Positions 25,158-36,845 of a DNA stretch of 64,000 nt are shown one piece after another (positions within the stretch are counted from its first letter, which is position 1; each line of letters begins with the position of its first letter). The position numbers and the translations under genes are program-made. A model generated the notes under the pieces. The model was not told the origin of the DNA and searched no databases. It saw only the letters and a list, made by a program, of their open reading frames with translations. Source of the DNA: Rotaria sp. Silwood1 (Eukaryota; Rotifera; Eurotatoria; Philodinida; Philodinidae). The stretch is taken from positions 1,330 through 65,329 of the forward strand of contig CAJNOP010000357.1 in the NCBI GenBank assembly GCA_905250075.1. Direction: 5' to 3'.

Positions 25158-25553
25158 TTAAATATTCATTAGTTTTGTATGTAGTAATCGTCTTGGAAGA
25201 TTATTAACATTACATGTACTATGAATCAGTACAACTTTATTAACCGGAGACTCTTCAAAATATTTCAACCAAAATGCAAAAGGTATATTCTTTTTTACAA
25301 GTATTGTTTGGATACTATTAAATGGTAAATAATATGGTTCATAAGAGGGCTCTGGATAAATTGCACTAAAAAGTTGACCAACTTGATTTTCTATATGAAG
25401 GTCAAGAAAATCAGCAGTTAAATTCCTATTGGGCCGAAAATTTAATGTTTTCATTGAGCCTATTCGATCTGTCGATATGTTTACATAAACATCGCACAGA
25501 TCAAGTATTATCAAGAAATATATCATCAATGTATCTGATATATTAATCACCAC
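25158..25553 (-). CDS. Unrecognised open frame, possible terminal exon
   Basis: The 131-codon frame starts with a hydrophobic stretch ('MIYFLIILDLC', residues about 10-20) and continues with an ordered-looking, non-repetitive sequence containing 'SAIYPEPSYEPYYLPF' and 'IPFAFWLKYFEESPVNKVV'. The composition is protein-like (P, W and Y well spread), unlike the chance frames nearby. I do not recognise a family. It could be the last exon of a gene whose upstream exons are lost, since nothing convincing lies within 1 kb upstream. Confidence 0.35.
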   Translation of the reverse strand: MVINISDTLMIYFLIILDLCDVYVNISTDRIGSMKTLNFRPNRNLTADFLDLHIENQVGQLFSAIYPEPSYEPYYLPFNSIQTILVKKNIPFAFWLKYFEESPVNKVVLIHSTCNVNNLPRRLLHTKLMNI

Positions 25554-25676
25554 TGTTCCTGACTTGTTTAACTATATCTTGTTCGTGTAAGAACACATAG
25601 CGATTGGCAACAGTTAAGGGTGAGTGGTGATCCCATAGATACGTAGGATATCTTAGGTTCATATTCGAGTATATTT

Positions 25677-25963
25677 AGGGCCGATTCGCCCAGAAGAATG
25701 TTCCAACAAAAGTAATCGGTGTTTCAAATGCAATTCGATGAGCTATATTCAATGGTGCAAACTGCATGTTCATAGATAACTATGTTCTCGAGAAAATGCG
25801 CTGATACTAGATCCAACCAGCTTATCTCCTCAGCATTTGGGCTTTTTCTCGAAAATCGTGGTATCTATGAAGATACAATTTTCACTGTTGAATAGAGTTG
25901 GTTGAATTTCACTTAGAGCATCAATCACTTTAGTTGGAACGTTGTTTGGGACGAATCAGCCCA
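25677..25963. mobile_element. Old foldback element
   Basis: The left arm from agggccgattcgccc (25677) through 'gttccaac.aaagt.atcg', 'tattcaa.ggtgcaa' and 'tctcgagaaaatg' is the imperfect inverse of the right arm ending gggacgaatcagccca (25963). Arm identity is roughly 65 percent over about 130 bp, so the copy is old. No clean target duplication was seen. Confidence 0.5.
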
Positions 25964-28900
25964 GGAAATACGAACTTGAGGGTCTATGCATGTGTGCATG
26001 GACGCACTTAAAGAATAAACAACATCGATAGCTACATTTACACTCTCATATCCACACACATTCCGTTGATGAGCGGCTCTTTGCTTAATTTTTTCATATC
26101 AGAGATCACAGGCAAGGGGGAAAACGTTGACTGTTTTTTTATTTTTTATCAATTTTAAATTTTAAATACTTTGTTATAATGTAAGCCTGTAGGTACAACT
26201 TAGTTGTAAACGAAGACGAGTCGTACATTTAGAGGATGTGATCTATCATAACAGTTACAAAAAAAATGATCTCTTCAATTTTTCTGTAGTGTTTGATTAC
26301 ATTGGATTAGTAATTGAAAGCTAACGGAAAATCAAAAAAATCAAGTGTTTGCTCTTCATTTTTCTATCAAAAGTTCAGTTTAATGAAAAGAAATATATTA
26401 AATCCAACTCTTTCGCCTTTGATCAAAAGCCTATGGGTTTGCTTTTTCTTTATGACAAAAAATTTCGACATCCAACTTGAATACGTTGTCATGTGAGCGT
26501 ATTGCTGCACATTTTCTTATTGTGGCGGCATGAAATGTAAAGGAAGAAAAAAAAGACGTCTAAGGGAGGAGCATGGTGAAAGAAGCGCACACATGCAATG
26601 ATGAGTGCATTCTTACCCAACCAACTATATACTTTATGCAAATTTCATATCTCATTTTTGCGTATAGAGAGACACAAGTTGGAGAAAAAAACTGGCGATT
26701 TCATCATCCATAAATACGTAGCAAAACTAGTTGCAAATGCGTATAGAACAAAATTCACCATTGCAATATCATTTGGCACGTGAGTACCCATGTAGATGAG
26801 TAAATGTTTGAATGGTGTTTCAATTTGTTCGTATAGAAACAAGCTTTAACGCATTTTAATGGCTGGATTAAAAATACTGTAATGTAATTGGAATAAAAAT
26901 ACTAGAAATGTTGTTAAAAGAGAAAGGTCCGATACTTTTCTGTACTTAATAGCAGATAAGGAAAGTAAAAGAAAAAGATTGGTATAAGAAGCGGAGAAAA
27001 AATTAATTTTTTTTCATATTTAGAAAGAAGTATTTGTTTGATCAGATAATTATCATGAATAATTTCGATCGATGATCCATGTCGTGTTCCATAGAGCGCA
27101 TATGTGTATCGGTAAATACGATCATTTAGAGACAATGTGTCGGTACTATTTCAAATTACACGTAATTTCAAAATTAGTTGTATACTTTGAGACATTTTTC
27201 TTCTAACAAGAGTTCATTTCATGTAAGAATACTACCACTAGAACATCTACATATTTAATCAGGTACATAGGGAACAATTTCTCAGTAGTTATGACGTTAC
27301 GTTTGTATAAAACCAAAGTCTTCTTGCGTCATATATGTTTACAACAATCTTGGTAAGGTACTTATGTTTTCTTTTTGATATTGTTAGAAAATAATACATA
27401 ACGGAGATGAGAGAACAACGTATTGTAAAGATGAAAAGTGATAGTAGATGTTGTATTTTTCTTGAAAACGTCAGAATGCGAACTGGTATTCAATGCTGAA
27501 TTCGTATGAGGTATTCCTAACATATTTTTCCTGTTCTCTAGAATCTATTTTCTATTTTACAGTTTGCAAAACAAAGGCTTTTATTTAAAAACTTATGCGT
27601 TCTGATGTTTAGCCCCTCGGCTTATATTTATCACAAGTTCTCCCGAACGAATTAAAGAGATTTTTTTTTTCTGTAATAGCTGGTAAAGTGTTTGACGACG
27701 TTTCCTTCAACCGATCTCGACGCATAAGATCCGAAGGTACCTGAAAAGATAAAGCGAACTAACTCTATAGAGCAGTATATTGGTTTTTTTGTCGCAGACC
27801 TCTATCTCAAAATACAAGAACTAAAACAATGACCATAACATGATTGATTTTCAACATAATGCACTCTTGATTTTTTCTCTACATGCTTTTTTTTTATTTT
27901 GAAATTGAAATTGTCGAAAAATGTTTTAACGACCCTTAATAAATTAAATGAATAGCATATTGAACGGGTATACCATATTTGATATTGCACTATGAACACA
28001 TACTTTTCTGTTTTCACACTATGAGAAAGTGTGTGCATCGTTTCACATTGCTGTTCATTCACGTAACTTTTTAATGAGGATTAGAGTTCTATCAATCGTT
28101 CAGTTTTACTCGCTCTTTCCCTGCACATGTTTAGGATACTCCAACTGCAAACTACACTAGGAGTTGTCAAGAATGTTGACGAAGTCGGTTTGAGCACTTC
28201 AATAGGGTATACGCCCATCGTCTGCTAGAGCTGTAATAGATCGATGAGTCATAAAAAGAGATCAAATTCATTGATTATTGTCCTTCGAAGGAAACTTTGT
28301 TTTTTGAATAGTGCATGAATGACAACTCTTTCTGTCCTATTCTCATAGATGCCTGCACTTCATTGTATTTGCAGAACATGTCAGTTCCTATCTTAGCTAG
28401 GAAGTGAAATATTTAGCATCAGGATAATATTCCAGTATGATTTACTATTAAGGCAGGTGACATCTTATTGATGAGAGATGCGCTGTGGCCACACTCGAGC
28501 TGATCGACTTATCAGAGAAAACACTAGCTATGATACATTCCATTTTACTGGATAGGTTGGTCTGCAGTTGCAACTCGCAATCTTTCTTGCCAAGTTTTCA
28601 TACTTTTGAACACAATCACTTTGAAAACATAGCTGTGATCGCTGACGCATATGATAAGTCAGTCAGATTTTAGCAATACTAAATTTACAGAATCGATAAA
28701 CAACATAAGTAACTATTCTCTAAAGGTTCCATCAATTCCTTGAAGCAACAGTAGATGTGTCTACTTTTCTGACTTTGAGGCACGGTGCAATACAATGGCA
28801 CGAACTTCAGTAGACTCAACGCCTCTGGTGAGTTTTGAGGTTCCGTTTTAGGACAGAAATGTGACAAGAAGCTGAGTGTCAAAAGATCGAAAGGTGTATG

Positions 28901-30155
28901 CTATGATACACAAGTGAGAGTATGAGTAGATGATAGAAAAATATGTCAGAAGCTGTCGTTGACAGATTTTTATTTTCTGTAATCAACCAAAAATAAGTTT
29001 GTAATCTTTGCATTGCATTCATTCTTCTAAGAAAAAGTGAAAAGCTCATATTGACATCAATATGAAGAGGGAAAGAATTCACTATTAAATGTAACTTTGA
29101 TCTTTGTCCTGAAAGATGTAACAATTTGCAGAAGGTCCAGCGTGAAAGAAATAAAAAACTTACACACACATTCACACTCTCAAGATAGTGAGGAAATAGA
29201 TGCTTTTCACTTCTCATTTCTACAGAGACCATCACAAACAAAGAGAATTGGAAAGTTTTCGAGTATTAGAAAAATTGATGTGACTACACCTCTTTCTAAT
29301 GGTTGTAAGGAATCCACCATGTTTCACATTTCAGTCTTGAAAGAGTTACGTTGAAGGCTTTTGAGAAGAATTATATTCGTTGACGTTTGAATCTCTGAAG
29401 TGAAAGATAATCTTTTAAAACCAAACTTTCGGCATATTCTAATAGCCATAAGACATACTGATTAAAGTTTACATTGAATTCCTTCGTTTCATTTTCTCTG
29501 CTGCTCTTATTCATAAGTTAAAGATACAATGAAAGTTTATAATGTCTTCCAAGAGATGCAAGCATACAAATCTTCTCAAGTTTCACTTTCTATTGTGACC
29601 CAACTCATCCACTAGATAACCTCGAGTAACTCCTTCATTTATATCGAGCTATTCATTCAAAGCTTCCATTGATCTCCACTAATATTGATATACATTTATT
29701 ATTAGTCAATGTCGGAGAATTGTTTGATCTACTTTGCAATATTGCTCCACATAGTTTAGTTAAGCAACTTATTTCTAAACAATTCATAGAATATGTGACG
29801 TGCTTATTTTTGTTTTACAACATGTTATGAATAACTGACCACTTCATGCATTAAGAGGCTTTGCCTTTACTGTAGGTATCAATAGGACAGTGGCAACGAG
29901 AAATTATAAAAGAGGGACAAAGTAGTCCTCTTCATACATTAAACTTTCGATTTATTCTTTCTCTCGGATCTGATAGTACTAGCCATTAGAGTTCTACATG
30001 TCTTTTAGTAGAAAATATTCAATTGTTGAAACCCTTCTGTAGAACATGGGTTTCATAATTGCATTTCCTTGTTCAAGTTGAGAGACTCAGACAGAAAACA
30101 TGACTGCTGTTTTTCTCCAGTTTTTTAGAATATCATATTTCTAACATTATCGAGT
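25964..30155. other. Long region without a supported gene
   Basis: Frames of 60-120 codons occur on both strands (for example 28879-29241 minus and 29097-29354 plus) but overlap each other antisense and show no domain. A short protein-like frame at about 29701-29830 plus ('VGELFDLLCNIAPHSLVKQL') may be a relic of a dead gene. The rest is AT-rich intergenic DNA. Confidence 0.4.
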
Positions 30156-31322
30156 ATGACCGCTACTTCGATGGCTAATACTTCTTTTCTTGACTTACCT
30201 GTTGAACTGATTCATCGCATATTTGATTATTCTGATACTCACACTATTCTTCATTCGATTCGTCCGATCTGCCAACAAACCTATCTCATTGTTAACACTT
30301 ATGATCGATATGAACTTATTCTGGATTCAAAGTCATTCGATACCATAACGGTACTTGCTCGTTTAATTCGACCCGAGAGTGTCATCTCATTAAGGATCTC
30401 ATATCACTCTCAGAGTGGCAACTTGATATACTTAATTGTATCGCTATTCGATTGTCATCGATTTACTCGACTTCGTTCACTCCATCTTTCCTTAATACAA
30501 GATGAGCACGCGGAACATCTTTTACAAAATTTGAGTACTAACTCGTTGATTTCCTTTTCGATAGAATCGAACGAAGCCAAGAATAGCAGAGCATGGACTC
30601 TAACCTCATTCGTATTCAGACGATGGAATCTTCGAAAACTATGTCTGAGGAATGTGGCTTACAGGGCAAGCGTAGTATGGTCTGATTCATCCATGTTAGA
30701 ACACCTAACAATCAGTAGGTGCAATTACAGTGACTATCTGGTCATTCTTCGTCGGTTGCCTCATTTACAAACTTTCGTCATGCAAGACTGCATTGCAGAT
30801 GGTAGGGATAATACATTGGTTTCATCCACTGCATCTACATTTCATTCTTCACTGAAGTCTTTGATCATCACTGCCTGTTCACTTCTTTCACAAGACGTTG
30901 ACATGCTACTTTCAGTAATACCTTCACTTCGGTATCTTAAATTTATTTCTAAGAGACGACAATTTGACTCTATATTTCATGGTTCTTATTGGGAACAACT
31001 CGTTCATAAAAAACTGCCCAAACTAGACAAACTTGAATTCTTCTTTTCTTATAAATATCACGTAAAGGATCATTTCATCAGTCTCGAGTCACTTGCTGTT
31101 GCATTTCGAAGTCAATTCTGGGTTCATACTAAACGTTGGTTTGTAACCTGTGTATACGCTCCAGGATCACATGAGATCTGGGTCCATACAACGCCTATCA
31201 ACAACATTTTTTGCTGGTGCTCATGCAGATGTGAAGTATCATGGACAGACAATATATGTCGCATGATTCTACGACCACTAAATACAATGGTTGACAACAC
31301 GTCAAATGAGGTATGTTATTAA
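30156..31322 (+). CDS. F-box protein with LRR-like region, 3' truncated
   Basis: The N-terminus 'FLDLPVELIHRIFDY' followed by 'ILHSIRPICQQ' (residues about 11-45) is an F-box, which in SCF ligases binds Skp1. The rest contains irregular leucine-rich stretches ('LRSLHLSLI', 'LRKLCLRNV', 'LKSLIITAC', 'LRYLKFIS') typical of F-box/LRR proteins, a family that is numerous in bdelloids. The open frame ends 'NEVCY', but a GTATGT donor lies at 31311 after 'TSNE', so the true exon probably ends at 31310. A candidate acceptor (TTTTCACAG) ends at 31514. The continuing exon is decayed and split by a transposon, so the locus is likely a recently broken gene. An in-frame ATG at 30171 is an equally good start. 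Confidence 0.72.
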   Translation: MTATSMANTSFLDLPVELIHRIFDYSDTHTILHSIRPICQQTYLIVNTYDRYELILDSKSFDTITVLARLIRPESVISLRISYHSQSGNLIYLIVSLFDCHRFTRLRSLHLSLIQDEHAEHLLQNLSTNSLISFSIESNEAKNSRAWTLTSFVFRRWNLRKLCLRNVAYRASVVWSDSSMLEHLTISRCNYSDYLVILRRLPHLQTFVMQDCIADGRDNTLVSSTASTFHSSLKSLIITACSLLSQDVDMLLSVIPSLRYLKFISKRRQFDSIFHGSYWEQLVHKKLPKLDKLEFFFSYKYHVKDHFISLESLAVAFRSQFWVHTKRWFVTCVYAPGSHEIWVHTTPINNIFCWCSCRCEVSWTDNICRMILRPLNTMVDNTSNEVCY

Positions 31323-31514
31323 ACCTGTTTGAAATTAGAACTGATCATTGTATCAGACTTGGGCAAGTACGGAATTTTTCAAGTACAAAAGTGCATGAGT
31401 ACAACAAAAATTGTACGTGACAACGATAATTCCAAATACGATTACTTCCGAACATGTTTTCCGCATCGTTAAAGCATATGTGTCAAATATAAACGCTGGT
31501 ACTTTTTTTCACAG

Positions 31515-32345
31515 GAGCAGCATGTGAAACATGTCTGTCATGGTGTGTCGGAACTAGACATGTGCGGGACCAAGGTTTTTCAGTCCCGGTCCCGGTGTGG
31601 TCCCGGTAACTTTTTTTTCCATTGGTCCCTATCGTAGTCCCGGTAAACCCGATCTAACCCTGGTCCCGCTTCGGTCCCGGTAATTAATTTTTCATTGGTC
31701 CCGGTCCCGGTCCCGGTCCCGGCAGATTTTTTCCAGTGGTCCCGGTCCCGACCATGATATTTTTTTTTACTTATCACGGTTCTATTATCAATAAATTCGG
31801 CACAGTTCTAATTCCGGAGCCAAGAAACTCAATTCCTTCTGTCTGCAAACGACATCTAGCGAATAATTGAACGATAGTTATCCTAAATATTTCTTCTAAT
31901 CCTATCAGCGCAAAATGATGATTAATATTATGAAGAACTTCAGCGACATAGTTAAGGATATCATAGAGTTCCAGATTTCAGTCCCGGTCCAGGTCTTGGT
32001 CCCGGTAAAATTATAAATTTTGGTCCCGGTCCTGGTATAAAGTTTTAATTTTTGGTCCCGGTCCCGGTCCCGGTCCCGGTAAAGCTTTATTTTTTGGTCC
32101 CAGTCCCGGCTACCGGGACCGGGACCGGGACTGGTCCCGCACATGTCTAGTCGGAACAAGCCTGGATAGTTCACTTTTCTCATTATTAGAAGAAAAAAAA
32201 CAAACTTCTGCCTGCAGACTCTCTAGCAGTATGCGATACTGCATATCGACAAATTTAGTAATCAGACATCTTCTCTACGATTAATACCAGCTGAAGATTT
32301 GGACAGAAATTTGATTGGACTTAGAGTTTTGGACGTCAGTCGATA
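31515..32345 (+). pseudogene. Decayed 3' exon(s) of the F-box/LRR gene
   Basis: After the acceptor at 31514 the frame reads 'EQHVKHVCHGVSE' and is then cut by the 31555-32149 element. Beyond it, coding-like pieces in shifted frames continue: 'TSLDSSLFSLLEEKKQ' near 32157-32205, 'YCISTNLVIRHLLYD' near 32240-32280, and 'RLIPAEDLDRNLIGLRVLDV' near 32279-32338, ending at stops. The pieces resemble LRR text but need several frame changes. Confidence 0.5.
31555..32149. mobile_element. hAT-type miniature element filled with GGTCCC repeats
   Basis: The ends tagacatgtgcgggacc (31555) and the inverse ggtcccgcacatgtcta (ending 32149) pair perfectly. An exact 8-bp target duplication gtcggaac occurs at 31547-31554 and 32150-32157. 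Internally, ggtcccggtcccggt arrays (about 31590-31750 and 31980-32145) are interspersed with T-rich spacers, mostly as irregular 6-bp units. The inner sequence is derived from the same GGGACC word as the termini. It has no transposase. The insertion lies in the F-box gene's second exon. Confidence 0.88.
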
Positions 32346-33636
32346 GAGTTCTTCACACATAGTGACTAATGAAGTACTGGTTATCAAGAAAAATGTAGGT
32401 TACAACGTGGTCAGCATGCTATCAGGCTCATGATCTACGACACAGAGCCATTCGCCACATGTTTAAGTTCATTCCATGACTAGTAGTATCGATGTTTGAG
32501 CCCAGTATCTTTTGTATATATGTCGAATAACGCAGTCATTCAGCTTCCGCAACTAATATCTCAATATTAACTGCAACACTCATCTCTAAGCGTGTTTCAC
32601 AATACCAAGACTTTGAGATCGGTTAGCAAGAAAACTTTTGTTTTTGTAGAATACACCAAAGTCGCTGATCCAATTCGAGATTTATGTAATTATGCCAGTC
32701 TATATTTTAACTTTTAGGTAAACGTGAATTATACATGGTTCACTGAGAATGATAGTGGGTGAGTATTGGTGGTTCAACTCTACACCTGAAGCCACGATTC
32801 ACATTTTTCAAAGTATTTTGATGGTGGCTGAACAGGAGTAGAAGTATAAGATAGAGTAAGATCGATCTTTCTATCGACTGGCATCTACATCCATATTTTT
32901 TGTTTTTGTTTTTTCTGCTAATAAGAGGCCTACTGTTGATGACGAGTACTGCACCTAATATTTTTGTTTAACATGGTACACTTCGGAACACTGAAATATG
33001 GTGTAAAGTCAATAAAAACATTTGTTTGCGCTCTTATCCATCCTATTTAAATTCAAGCTAGCAAGAGTCACTATAACTTGGAGAGATCATCGCATGCATA
33101 CTTGAACACTTTGGTACGGCTTCTCTGACCAGTAGCAGTCGCAACTATGTCAACATTTGAATATAACCACACACGATAGCCATTCTAAAAAGATCACGTA
33201 TTTCTAAGCAAAACTTTGAAAGCGATAGAAATCTGAAAATGAATGGGACCTGATTTGACTGTTTTTAGTGTCCTATGGGATTGCGTTTTAAAAATGTTAA
33301 AACTAGATTATATCTGAAGCATCTTCATAGTATACAAATAAATAAGAAACTGTATATCTATGATTTCAAAACATTAATACACATATTCCCAATTTTATTT
33401 CTACATACACACAATCGGGAAATTTATTCTCTCGCTATTTTCAACGAAACTTTACAATATTTACTTTCAACCTAGCCATACATTGACGTGTAACTTACCC
33501 CACAACATACACCACCTATTTTGTTCATTAACTGGCATTGTTTTATCATTCAAACAAAATAGCCAAACAAAATTTTTTTTTCTTTCCTCTTATTTTATTC
33601 ACTGTGTCATAGTTTCATTTGCACTTTTTCTAACAG
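32346..33636. other. No supported gene
   Basis: It lies between the F-box relic and the LRR exon array. It might have held the 5' exons of the LRR gene, but I found no start, NACHT or other domain. The short frames at 33275-33701 lack features. Confidence 0.4.
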
Positions 33637-34593
33637 ACATTCAAAACATTATATCTGTTCTCCTACAAAATCGGAGCTCTTGGTGCACAACATGTGGCTG
33701 ATGCATTACGAAATAATACGGTAGCCTTCATTTTCTCTTCGTCTTTCTCATATACTCATCTGCACCTTTGACACAGACACTCATTACACTAGATCTCTCA
33801 TCGAATGAAATTGGAGACCTCGGAGTCCAACATGTAGCTGATGCATTACGAAATAACACGGTGACCCTCATTCTCTTTTTGTCTGTCTCATATAACTCAT
33901 TTGCACTTTTACATACAGACAGTCACTACATTAGATCTCTCGTCAAATGAAATTGGAGATTCTGGAGCACAACATGTGGCTGATGCATTACGACATAACA
34001 CGGTGGCCCTCATTCTCTTCTCATCCCTCTCATATAATCCATTGACAGTTTTCTATACAGACACTTGCCGTACTAGATCTCTCATCGAATCAAATCGGAG
34101 ATCTTGGAGCTGAACATCTCGCTGATGGTTTACGAAATAACATGGTAAACCGTGTTCTCTCTTCATATCTCTCATATCACCATCTGCACTTTTTCACACA
34201 GACACTCAGCAAACTAGATCTCAGGCACAATCAAATCGGAGCTCTGGGAGCAAAACAGCTCGCTGATGCATTACGAAATAACAAGGTCACCCTGATTCTC
34301 TTCTTCATGTCTCTTATGTCCTCATCTTTACTGTTTCATTCAGACACTCATCGCATTACATCTCTCGCGTGATCTAATCGGTGAACTCGGTACACAACAT
34401 TTGGTCCATGCATTACGGAATACCAAGGTAACCGTCATTCTCTTAGCATCTTTCTCATATAACTGCTTGCGAATTTTTCACATAGATACTTACTATATTT
34501 AATCTTGAAGACAATGAAATTTGACAAAGTCTTGCAAATCATTTGGAAGAACTAATTGAGCAAAATCAACGACGAACAAAATCATGAACATCA
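33637..34593 (+). pseudogene. RI-type LRR gene fragment with one repeat per exon
   Basis: Six consecutive 84-bp exons (33637-33720, 33777-33860, 33919-34002, 34061-34144, 34202-34285, 34344-34427) each encode one 28-residue ribonuclease-inhibitor/NLRC3-like repeat of the form TLxxLDLSSNxIGDLGAQHVADALRNNT. All are phase 0, bounded by ..CAG/ACA and ACG/GTRRCC. Introns are 56-58 bp and are themselves similar (a shared 'CTCATATA' core and 'GCAC' near the 3' end), so the exon-intron unit was duplicated in tandem. The seventh, last exon (from about 34492, 'ILTIFNLEDNEI') has a TGA before 'QSLANHLEELIEQN', so the frame is broken. No N-terminal effector or nucleotide-binding exon is visible, and the locus is probably a fragment. 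Confidence 0.72.
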
Positions 34594-36845
34594 ATATTAA
34601 AGATGATTTGACTGAGAATTGAAACGAATTGCTCAAAATGTCACTAGCTTTTTTTTGTACATCACCATTAACCTTTTGATTTCCAATGTGAGGTGGTCGA
34701 TAAAGATGAAATAGCACTATTTAGTTTTATGATTATACAATGATTAAGACATATTTAGTGTAGTTTTTTGATATTATTTCTTATGTATGGCTTTAGCGAA
34801 ACGTCATAGTTTATGCTCTGATGATCCATGATTATTTCACACAGGTAAACGTGTGTTGTAAGTGTTTCAACCAATGTACAATGAAGTGAAGTTCTTATTC
34901 AGAGATATTTTCGATAGTGATTCAATTACAGTTGGATTAATTAAAGGAAAAAAATTAAATAATGAAGTTTTTGTTAATATTAGTGAAACGGAAAAGTGAT
35001 CAAACAATACTCTCAGGAAGAATAAAGTATTGAGCTTTTTCCGTTATTTTTTATTGGATTCATATCATAATTACGTTCAATGTATATCTTTTGATTTTAT
35101 ATTCACATAAGCCTGTAACTTTTTACTTTTTTTTTTGCGTATTTAATAGTGTGCACGTCCAGTGTATGCTTTTGTACTCTTATCGAACCCGTACATATTA
35201 CTATCGACGGTGAAACTTCTATTCGTGAACACCTGTCACTTTAAACAAGGTCTCAGTTTTACGAAGCGATTTGTGCTAGAAATGCATCTCCCATAGGTGG
35301 ACATCACTCCTTAAATCAACCAGTCAGATAATAAGGTTCGTAAAAGACTTCTATGCATTCATATCATCCTTGAAGATCATATGGCAAATCGTCGTCTGTA
35401 ACAGCACCCAGATAAAAAAGAAACAGACGTAAGATCTGTATAATCTTACTGCCTGATTGTTTAATCCGGATTATTGTGTAAGACTCATGTTACCAGAGTG
35501 TGTGTGTTTCCTTGATGAAAGAACTTACTTGATCTTATATGGTCCGACTGGTATCGTTATGTTTTTTATAAGAAGCAAAATAAATTCCTTTGACTAGATA
35601 CTATGAAATTTCGCATCCAATTCAAGATTCAAGAAATTTAACATTAGCTAAGATATGATTATTCAGTCTAAAACTCGAAATTTACCAGCAAATATCATTA
35701 TGTTTACATTATTGGAAAAGAAAATGTAGCTATTCGAAATTATCAATTAAATGAAATCAGTTGAAATAATTATAGAAAAGAAAGTATTTTATTAAATAAG
35801 TGAAGTACTACCATACATTTTGAGTAAAATATAAATAAAAATCAAATACAATACAGAAAAATGATACTTTCAATCGGATGAAAAATAAAAAACTATTTTG
35901 GTTACAAGAGTAATAATTCTTATCAAAGAAATACTCTAAAAAACAAAACAACCCATAAGTGTTTTTATCTATATAGTAGATGATAATGTTACTTCTAAAA
36001 CAATACACATAACATGAAGAAACTCTTGAAATTTAAGTCATACTAATACAATCATATACCTACAATATAGGAATAGTTTATTTCATCATCATATTGGAAA
36101 AACTCATAAACCTTACAAAAGAATAGTTCAATATTTACTATCGTTTCTGAAAACATCAATAATGAACCAGTTATAAATTAAGTCTATTCAAAGACTCTGT
36201 TATTTACGACAAAATCTATGAAATCTTTCATTGATCACAGATAACAATTAAACTGAACAATTTCCGATCAATGGAAATACTCGAAAACTATGCATATCTA
36301 GCATCCAGAATTCGAAAAAAATCGATCGAAAACGAATAACATTATCATGGAATTGAACATGCCAAGACATAATTCTAAAATATCATTAACTTTTAGAAAA
36401 ACAATTGTAAAAGACTCGCAAAATGTAATCAACAAATATTCGACCATCGACCATCACGAATACATTCTTTTATTTGTCATGAGTTATATCTTTGTCTTAC
36501 AGTTAGATTTAAATAAAATATCACATATATAACGAATCATTCACACGAAATATATATTCCTTAATCATTTTCTTCAACGTGAATTATTTCAAACGTAATA
36601 CAAAAAAAACAATTAGATAATTATCAAATGAAAATAATCAAAAAGTTATCCACAAATCGAAAGTTAAAAAAATGTAAAAGTCCTAAAGAAAATAATCAAA
36701 TTGAAAACATCTATATTATGAAATGTTACTATAATTAATAAAGTCAAATACTATCGAATTTATACATTATAAACTTCAACAAACTTTCTACTTGAAGATA
36801 CAATAAAATGTGAATGAAAAAAACGAAAAATACAATCAAAAATTT
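34594..36845. other. Non-coding, with one short relic frame
   Basis: A 40-codon frame at about 34877-34999 ('MYNEVKFLFRDIFDSDSIT') looks protein-like but has no partner exons. The rest is increasingly AT-rich, grading into the satellite array. Confidence 0.4.

Noticed and set aside
28879..29354. Possible gene on either strand near 29 kb
   Set aside because: The two frames are antisense to each other, have no recognisable motif, and have no consistent splice neighbours.
31346..31514. Another miniature element (cagacttgggcaagtac start) in the F-box intron
   Set aside because: A tempting left end and AGTAC motifs are present, but no inverse right end or target duplication was found before 31514.
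31580..32183. Minus-strand 'GTGTGT' and 'DRDRD' frames
   Set aside because: They are low-complexity translations of the GGTCCC hexamer array.
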